Part shown: piece by piece, positions 59,702 to 64,000 of the stretch | How the letters are laid out: each line of letters begins with the position of its first letter | Position numbering within the stretch: position 1 is the stretch's first letter | Source: Deinococcus aerius | GTDB taxonomy: Bacteria > Deinococcota > Deinococci > Deinococcales > Deinococcaceae | Direction of reading: 5' to 3' | NCBI RefSeq assembly: GCF_002897375.1 | Contig: NZ_BFAG01000014.1 | Span: 70,612-134,611, forward strand | DNA: 64,000 nt | The notes under the pieces: model-generated | Databases searched by the model: none | The model's input: only the letters and a program-made list of their open reading frames with translations | Told to the model about the DNA's origin: nothing | Made by a program: the position numbers and the translations under genes

Positions 59702-60097
59702 ATGCGTCACCTCGTGAGAATGCTGGCCCTTTCCGTCACGCTGCTGGGCCTGTCGGAGGCCGCCACGGCGGTCACGACCACCTCGGCCAACTTGCGGCGC
59801 GCGCCGGGCACGAATGCGCGCGTGCTGGGCGTTGTTCCGGGGGGCACATTGCTGCTCGTCGCCTGCCAGGGCGAGTGGTGCCGGACCACCTACGGGGCGC
59901 GGGCGGGGTACGTGGCCCGTTCGCTCGTGCGTCCCGTGACCGGAAGCGCGAGACTGGCGGGGCAGGGCACCGTGTACTACCGCTCCTGCGCGGCGATGCG
60001 GGCGGCGGGCGCGGCCCCCATCCGGCTGGGGCGCCCCGGTTACCGCACCGGCCTGGACCGCAACCACAACAGCGTGGCCTGCGACAACGGCGACTGA
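59702..60097 (+). CDS. Secreted protein with SH3b and excalibur domains
   Basis: 131 residues from ATG 59702. Signal peptide (MRHLVRMLALSVTLLGLSEA), a bacterial SH3 domain (SANLRRAPGTNARVLGVVPG, then EWCRTTYGARAGYVARSLV) and a C-terminal excalibur unit (VYYRSCAAMRAAGAAPIRLG, LDRNHNSVACDNGD), whose usual DxDxDGxxCE calcium loop is weakened to DRNHNSVACD. SH3b domains bind cell-wall peptides. Probably a cell-wall or periplasmic protein. Confidence 0.85.
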   Translation: MRHLVRMLALSVTLLGLSEAATAVTTTSANLRRAPGTNARVLGVVPGGTLLLVACQGEWCRTTYGARAGYVARSLVRPVTGSARLAGQGTVYYRSCAAMRAAGAAPIRLGRPGYRTGLDRNHNSVACDNGD

Positions 60098-60107
60098 CGT
60101 TCGGGGA

Positions 60108-60125
60108 ACTGAGGGGCAGCCCCTC
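60108..60125. terminator. Hairpin between convergent genes
   Basis: GAGGGG and CCCCTC around a short loop, 13 bases past the SH3/excalibur stop, followed by TTACT. Confidence 0.45.
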
Positions 60126-60146
60126 TTACTGGCGAAACAGCTTCAA

Positions 60147-60668
60147 CTATTCCCCGCACCCCTGCGCCTCCATCTGCTCCAGCCGCACGAAGCGCAACGC
60201 CGCCGAGTTGATGCAGTACCGCAGGCTGCCGTGTTCCTGTGGCCCATCGGGAAAGACATGCCCCAGGTGCGAGTCGGCGAGGGCCGAGCGGACCTCCGTG
60301 CCGGGGGAGCCGACCTTGTCGTCGGTGTTCTCGGTCAGGTTTGCGTCGGGGACCGGGCGGGTGAACGAGGGCCAGCCGCAGCCCGCGTCGTACTTGTCGA
60401 GGGAGCTGAACAGGGGCTCGCCGGACACCCCTTCCACGTGGATGCCGGGCTCGTCGTGGTCCCAGTATTCGCTGGTAAAGGCCCGCTCGGTGCCCTTCTG
60501 CTGGGTGACGCGGTACTGCATGGGGGTGAGCCGCTCGCGCAGTTCCTCGTCGCCGGGCTTGACGAAGGGGGGCCTCGGGGGGTCATGGGGCGAGTGGAGG
60601 GCCGGGGGCGGGCCGGGATGGGTGAGTTCCCCTCCCCGAATACCTGCTCGGCGCAATAGCCCACCCAT
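60147..60668 (-). CDS. msrB: Peptide-methionine (R)-S-oxide reductase
   Basis: Up to 173 residues. It reduces the R-form of methionine sulfoxide in proteins, a repair step after oxidative damage. MsrB marks: [52 protein letters not shown] and the catalytic Cys in [13 protein letters not shown]. The zinc-site CxxC pairs are absent, as in many MsrBs. The start is unclear: domain homology begins at [13 protein letters not shown], about 35 residues in; an ATG just before it is in another frame behind a run of C, so a frame error is possible. Divergent from frnE. Confidence 0.88.
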   Translation of the reverse strand: MGGLLRRAGIRGGELTHPGPPPALHSPHDPPRPPFVKPGDEELRERLTPMQYRVTQQKGTERAFTSEYWDHDEPGIHVEGVSGEPLFSSLDKYDAGCGWPSFTRPVPDANLTENTDDKVGSPGTEVRSALADSHLGHVFPDGPQEHGSLRYCINSAALRFVRLEQMEAQGCGE

Positions 60669-60694
60669 CTCTTGCTCTGTTTTTTAAAGTAGTT

Positions 60695-60700
60695 TAGAAT
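60695..60700 (+). promoter_or_regulatory. -10 hexamer of a probable leaderless promoter (frnE)
   Basis: TAGAAT, 6 bases before ATG 60707, in an AT-rich stretch shared with msrB upstream. Confidence 0.6.
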
Positions 60701-60706
60701 AACCCC

Positions 60707-61477
60707 ATGACGCTCTTCACCCCCTCCTCTCCCGACAAGCTGCGGGTGGACATCTGGTCGGACATTGCCTGCCCGTGGTGCTATGTCGGCAAGCGGCGCT
60801 TCGAGGCGGCCCTGTCTGGCTTCCCTCACCGCGATCAGGTCGAGGTCGTGTGGCATTCGTTCGAGCTGGACCCCTCGGCGTCCGCGCGGCCGGGGCAGTC
60901 CATGCGGGCCATCCTGGCGGGCAAGTACGGCGGCGGCGAGGCCCGGGCGCAGGGGATGCTGGACTCCATGACCCAGACGGCGGCGGGCGAGGGGCTGGAG
61001 TATCACTTCGAGCGCCTCCAGCCCACGAACACCTTCCAGGCCCACCAGCTCATCCACCTCGCGGCGGAAAAAGGCGTGCAGGACGCCATGAAGGAGCGCC
61101 TGCTGCGGGCCTTTTTTGTCGAGGGCGAGTTCCTGGGCGACCGGGAGGTCCTGGTGCGGCTCGCCTCGGAGGTCGGCCTGGAGGCGGGCGAGGTGCGCGC
61201 GGCGCTGGAGAGCGGCCAGTACGCCCAGGCCGTGCGGCGGGACGAGGCGCAGGCCCACGCGCTCGGCATCAGCGGCGTGCCTTTCTTCGTGCTGGGCGGC
61301 AAGTACGGGGTGAGCGGCGCCCAGTCCCCGGAGGTGCTGCGGAGTGCGCTGGAGCAGGTGTGGGCCGAGACGCACCCGGCGCCCCTGACCCTGCTCACGT
61401 CGGATACCCCGGCGGAAGCCTGCGAGGACGGCCAGTGCGCGGTGCCGGGGCGGGCAGCGGCGGAGACGCGCGGCTAA
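60707..61477 (+). CDS. frnE: FrnE-type DsbA-family thiol-disulfide oxidoreductase
   Basis: 256 residues. Thioredoxin fold with CPWC at Cys22/25 (DIWSDIACPWCYVGKRRFE) and a C-terminal CEDGQC motif at Cys239/244. Both pairs sit at exactly the numbers reported for D. radiodurans FrnE (DR_0659), which acts as a cytosolic disulfide isomerase and is tied to oxidative and radiation tolerance. Length and the FVEGEFLGDREVLVRLASEV region match. No signal peptide. Paired back-to-back with msrB, another redox-repair gene. Confidence 0.95.
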   Translation: MTLFTPSSPDKLRVDIWSDIACPWCYVGKRRFEAALSGFPHRDQVEVVWHSFELDPSASARPGQSMRAILAGKYGGGEARAQGMLDSMTQTAAGEGLEYHFERLQPTNTFQAHQLIHLAAEKGVQDAMKERLLRAFFVEGEFLGDREVLVRLASEVGLEAGEVRAALESGQYAQAVRRDEAQAHALGISGVPFFVLGGKYGVSGAQSPEVLRSALEQVWAETHPAPLTLLTSDTPAEACEDGQCAVPGRAAAETRG

Positions 61478-61773
61478 CTCCGGCTCCCCAGGAACCACCG
61501 CAGGAGCATTTGGGTCAGGACCAGCACGGTGGCAAAGCCCAGCGCCGGGAGTGGCGCCCGCACCCCGAACAGGGCCACGCCCGCCAGCAGCGCGATCAGG
61601 GCACTCGCGGCGAGGCGCATCTGCCCCGGGTTCCCCGCCTGAAGCCGCAACAACCACCCCAACCCCACCAGACCCGCGCAGACTACGATCAGGTCGAGCG
61701 GGTCCCGCCTTTCCAGCCAGGTCAGGACGAGCAGGGCGGCGGCGGACAGGAGGAAGATCAGGGCGGGCCGCAA
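61474..61773 (-). CDS. Small membrane protein of unknown function
   Basis: 99 residues from TTG 61773 with about three to four hydrophobic helices (ALIFLLSAAALLVLTW, IVVCAGLVGLGWLL, ALIALLAGVALFG, ALGFATVLVLTQML). It starts one base after the carboxylesterase stop, so it is coupled to that gene. Its own stop overlaps the convergent frnE stop. No family recognised. Confidence 0.65.
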   Translation of the reverse strand: MRPALIFLLSAAALLVLTWLERRDPLDLIVVCAGLVGLGWLLRLQAGNPGQMRLAASALIALLAGVALFGVRAPLPALGFATVLVLTQMLLRWFLGSRS

Positions 61774-61774
61774 C

Positions 61775-63385
61775 TCAGCGGCTCCAGACGTCGCAGCGGT
61801 GCTCCTGCCGGAAATCGGTGCGCTCGCCGATGAAGGCGGGCTGGAAGGTCAGGAGGTTGTTCCGGGCCGGGTCGAAACGGGGCCACTCGGGCAACCCCCC
61901 GGCATTCGGGTTGCCGAAGCGGGCGAAGTTGGCCCAGTAGGCGCGCATCGTGCGGGCGAGGTCAGCCTGGGCGGGCGTGAACTTCGCGGGGTCCGCCAGC
62001 CCCTCCAGCCGGGTGCCGAACACGCTGATGATCTCGGCGGCGTGGTAGGCGCCGTAACTCGGCACGCTCGCGGTGGGCCTCAGCTCGATGGGGGCCGTCC
62101 GGTCGCGGAACTCATAGGCGTACACCGGCGTCACCCGGGCGAGGTGGCGGGTGATGTCGTTCACCGGGCAGGCGAAGAGGCCGTCCGTCACCAGGGCGGA
62201 GGCAGCGAGGCCCACCGTGTCGTAATTCCGGGTGGGATAGTTGGCGAGGACGCGGGGCGTGTTCCACCCCTCCAGCACGGCCACCAGGCCCCAGAACTGC
62301 CACAGGGGAATGTCCCTGCCGTTCTGCGCGAGGGGCGCGACGAAGAGGGTGCCCTCGTCGAGGTTGCTGCCGATGAGGACGGGGACCCGGTTAACCTGGC
62401 CACTGGCAAAGGCCTCCCCCGGCGAGCGGGGCAGCACCGCGTCCCCGTACACGGGCGGGAGGGCGACCGAGCCCGGGGCGCGGCGGCCCGGAACGGGGGT
62501 GTTCAGCAGCCGCTCGGCGGGAACGGCCCGCAGGCAGGCGGCGTCCCCCTCCGGGCAGCCCAGGGCGCGGGCGTAGTCGGCCCCCGTCTTCAAGGCCTCA
62601 ACGAGGGGCGCCGTGTTGATCTCCGGCGTGCAGGGCCCGCTCTGGAGGATCGCCTTGTCGAAGAGGCCCGCCGCCACGGGCGAGGTGAGCTGGTCGCACA
62701 CGCTCATGCCGCCCGCCGACTCCCCAAAGACGGTCACATTGGCGGGGTCGCCCCCGAAGGCCGCCGCGTTCGCCCGCACCCAGCGCAGCGCGGCTTGCTG
62801 GTCGAGGAGGCCGTAGTTTCCGACCGTCCGCCCCTCCAGGAGTCCCGGCGCGGCGAGGAAGCCCAGCGCCCCCAGGCGGTAGTTGACGGTCACCACGACC
62901 ACCCCCTGCTCGCGGGCGAGGACCCGGCCGTCGTAGTCGCTGCCCGCCCCGCTGCGGAAGGAGCCGCCGTGAATCCAGACCATCACCGGGGCGCGGGTGG
63001 CGGTCGCGGGGGCGTACACGTTGAGGGAGAGGCAGTCCTCCGACCCGCGCGTGCCGCTGCCCCCGATCAGCGCCCGCTGGAGGCACACGTCACCCGGCCG
63101 GGACGCGTCCCGCTCGCCTACCCAGATCGGGGCGGGCTCGGGGGGCCGCCACCGCCGCTCTCCCACCGGGGGCGCCGCGTAGGGGACGCCCTGCCACACC
63201 CGCACCCCGGCGTCCTGTCGGCCCACCAGGGTGCCCGAGGTGACCTGGGTGCGGACGGGAAAACCGGGCGCGGCGGGCGGGGCCGACTGGGTGGTGGGCG
63301 GCACGGCCGGGGCGGGCGCGGTGGTGTCCTGCGCCCCGGCGACCGTGAGCAAAGCGGCGGTGAGCAGGCTGAGCGTGCGCGTCAT
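61775..63385 (-). CDS. Secreted type-B carboxylesterase
   Basis: 536 residues. A signal peptide (MTRTLSLLTAALLTVAGAQ) and a Pro/Ala/Thr-rich spacer precede a full carboxylesterase domain: VWQGVPYAAPPVGERRWRPP, EDCLSLNVYAPATAT, MVWIHGGSFRSGAGSDYDGR, the nucleophile elbow VTVFGESAGGMSVC, and later Glu (IGSNLDEGTLF) and His (SYGAYHAAEIISVF) of the triad. Probably hydrolyses esters outside the membrane. TACGCT lies 6 bases before ATG 63385. Confidence 0.92.
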   Translation of the reverse strand: MTRTLSLLTAALLTVAGAQDTTAPAPAVPPTTQSAPPAAPGFPVRTQVTSGTLVGRQDAGVRVWQGVPYAAPPVGERRWRPPEPAPIWVGERDASRPGDVCLQRALIGGSGTRGSEDCLSLNVYAPATATRAPVMVWIHGGSFRSGAGSDYDGRVLAREQGVVVVTVNYRLGALGFLAAPGLLEGRTVGNYGLLDQQAALRWVRANAAAFGGDPANVTVFGESAGGMSVCDQLTSPVAAGLFDKAILQSGPCTPEINTAPLVEALKTGADYARALGCPEGDAACLRAVPAERLLNTPVPGRRAPGSVALPPVYGDAVLPRSPGEAFASGQVNRVPVLIGSNLDEGTLFVAPLAQNGRDIPLWQFWGLVAVLEGWNTPRVLANYPTRNYDTVGLAASALVTDGLFACPVNDITRHLARVTPVYAYEFRDRTAPIELRPTASVPSYGAYHAAEIISVFGTRLEGLADPAKFTPAQADLARTMRAYWANFARFGNPNAGGLPEWPRFDPARNNLLTFQPAFIGERTDFRQEHRCDVWSR

Positions 63386-63391
63386 GCGCTC

Positions 63392-63397
63392 AGCGTA
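63392..63397 (-). promoter_or_regulatory. -10 hexamer of a probable leaderless promoter (carboxylesterase)
   Basis: TACGCT, 6 bases before ATG 63385. Confidence 0.5.
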
Positions 63398-63431
63398 GGG
63401 AGCCGGGCAGGCCGAGTCTATGGGAAGGGCT

Positions 63432-64000
63432 TCAGGCGGGGTTGGGGGTCAGGCCGGGCTGTGGGGCGGGGCCCTCATCGTCGCTGGGGGCGGAGGCGGG
63501 GCCGTCGAGCGTGCCGCCCGCCAGCACCGTCTGCACGTCCTCGCCCGTCAGCGACTCGCGGGCCATCAGGGCGTCGGTCAGGCGGTGCAGCACGTGGGCG
63601 TGTTCGGTGAGCAGGGCGACCGCCCGCTCGTACTGGGCGTTGAGGATGCGCGCGAGTTCCGAGTCGATGCGTTCGGCGGTGTGGTCGCTGTAGACCCCCT
63701 GCTGCGGGCCGTAGCCCAGGTACCCCGCGCTCTCCTGCGCGAGCGCGAGCTGCCCGACCTCGCTCATGCCCCACTCGGTCACCATCCGCCGCGCCAGGCT
63801 CGTCGCCTGCTGGAAGTCATTTGCCGCGCCCGTCGTGACCTGCCCGGTGGCGACCTCCTCCGCCGCGTGCCCGGCGAGCGCCACGCAGATGCGGTCGAGC
63901 AGCGCCGCCTTCGTCAGGTGCATGCGGTCCTCGGGCGTGTACAGCGCCGACCCCAGCGAGCGCCCCCGCGGAACGATGGTCAGCTTGTGTGCCTTGTCCG
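63432..64000 (-). CDS. ftsH: ATP-dependent zinc metalloprotease FtsH, C-terminal part
   Basis: The frame is open through base 64000, so the N-terminus, the AAA domain and the HExxH site lie outside. About 189 residues of the protease domain remain: AHKLTIVPRGRSLGSALYTP, RICVALAGHAAEEVATGQVT, GAANDFQQATSLARRMVTEW, GMSEVGQLAL and the C-terminal helical bundle ARILNAQYERAVALLTEHAH. FtsH removes damaged membrane and cytosolic proteins. Confidence 0.92.
   Translation of the reverse strand, partial: DKAHKLTIVPRGRSLGSALYTPEDRMHLTKAALLDRICVALAGHAAEEVATGQVTTGAANDFQQATSLARRMVTEWGMSEVGQLALAQESAGYLGYGPQQGVYSDHTAERIDSELARILNAQYERAVALLTEHAHVLHRLTDALMARESLTGEDVQTVLAGGTLDGPASAPSDDEGPAPQPGLTPNPA

Overview
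The window is high-GC bacterial DNA that reads as a Deinococcus chromosome. The marks are an archaeal/vacuolar-type (V/A) ATPase operon with an amt-glnK pair beside it, a bacterial DNA topoisomerase IB next to uracil-DNA glycosylase, and a FrnE thiol oxidoreductase with cysteines at 22/25 and 239/244. In addition, at least 17 genes have a -10 hexamer (TANNNT or close to it) ending only 5-8 bases before the start codon, the layout expected of leaderless transcription. The species cannot be told from the sequence. No rRNA, tRNA, CRISPR array or intact insertion sequence was seen.

Layout. 1-5.6 kb: a partial DUF3084 coiled-coil protein, an LptB-like ATPase, an acyl-CoA dehydrogenase remnant, a frameshifted SBBP-repeat lipoprotein and two small proteins. 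6-15.7 kb: a 1034-residue AAA/TPR/BTAD regulator, deoB, hisD, a lipoprotein, a methyltransferase, gpsA and an HD-domain protein. 15.8-24.5 kb: a complete nine-gene V-ATPase operon (G-I-K-E-C-F-A-B-D, minus strand). 24.9-32.8 kb: amt-glnK, DUF4126, an M42 peptidase, pth, DUF427, an FMN-dependent alpha-hydroxy-acid oxidase and a marR-VOC pair. 32.9-37.8 kb: a repair cluster in which photolyase and uracil-DNA glycosylase share one uninterrupted reading frame, followed by DUF7336 and topoisomerase IB with overlapping ends; carA lies upstream.

38.2-46 kb: a four-helix-bundle gene bracketed by inverted repeats, a secreted protein, and a long arginine operon (argG, two GNATs, argH, HIT, two GNATs, a short ArgA-like enzyme). 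A promoter followed by two tandem ARG-box-like palindromes precedes argG. 46-48.5 kb: a small exported protein, an aminotransferase and a LysE/ArgO-type exporter. 48.4-56.7 kb is accessory: Phd-PIN and DUF433-DUF5615 toxin-antitoxin pairs, a truncated DUF433 copy, a low-GC Sel1-repeat gene, carB, a low-GC 443-residue gene of unknown function, a nucleotidyltransferase cassette between G-rich direct repeats, and a composite PIN remnant. 56.7-64 kb: a secreted protein with a long Thr/Gly repeat, esterases, DUF1697, an SH3/excalibur protein, msrB, frnE, a membrane protein and the 3' end of ftsH.

Three groupings stand out. The repair operon joins UV-damage reversal, uracil excision and a topoisomerase. 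The arginine operon, with carA and carB elsewhere in the window, covers most of carbamoyl-phosphate and arginine synthesis and has an exporter nearby. The accessory stretch on both sides of carB shows low GC, toxin-antitoxin pairs and broken gene copies, which suggests a repeatedly used insertion site.
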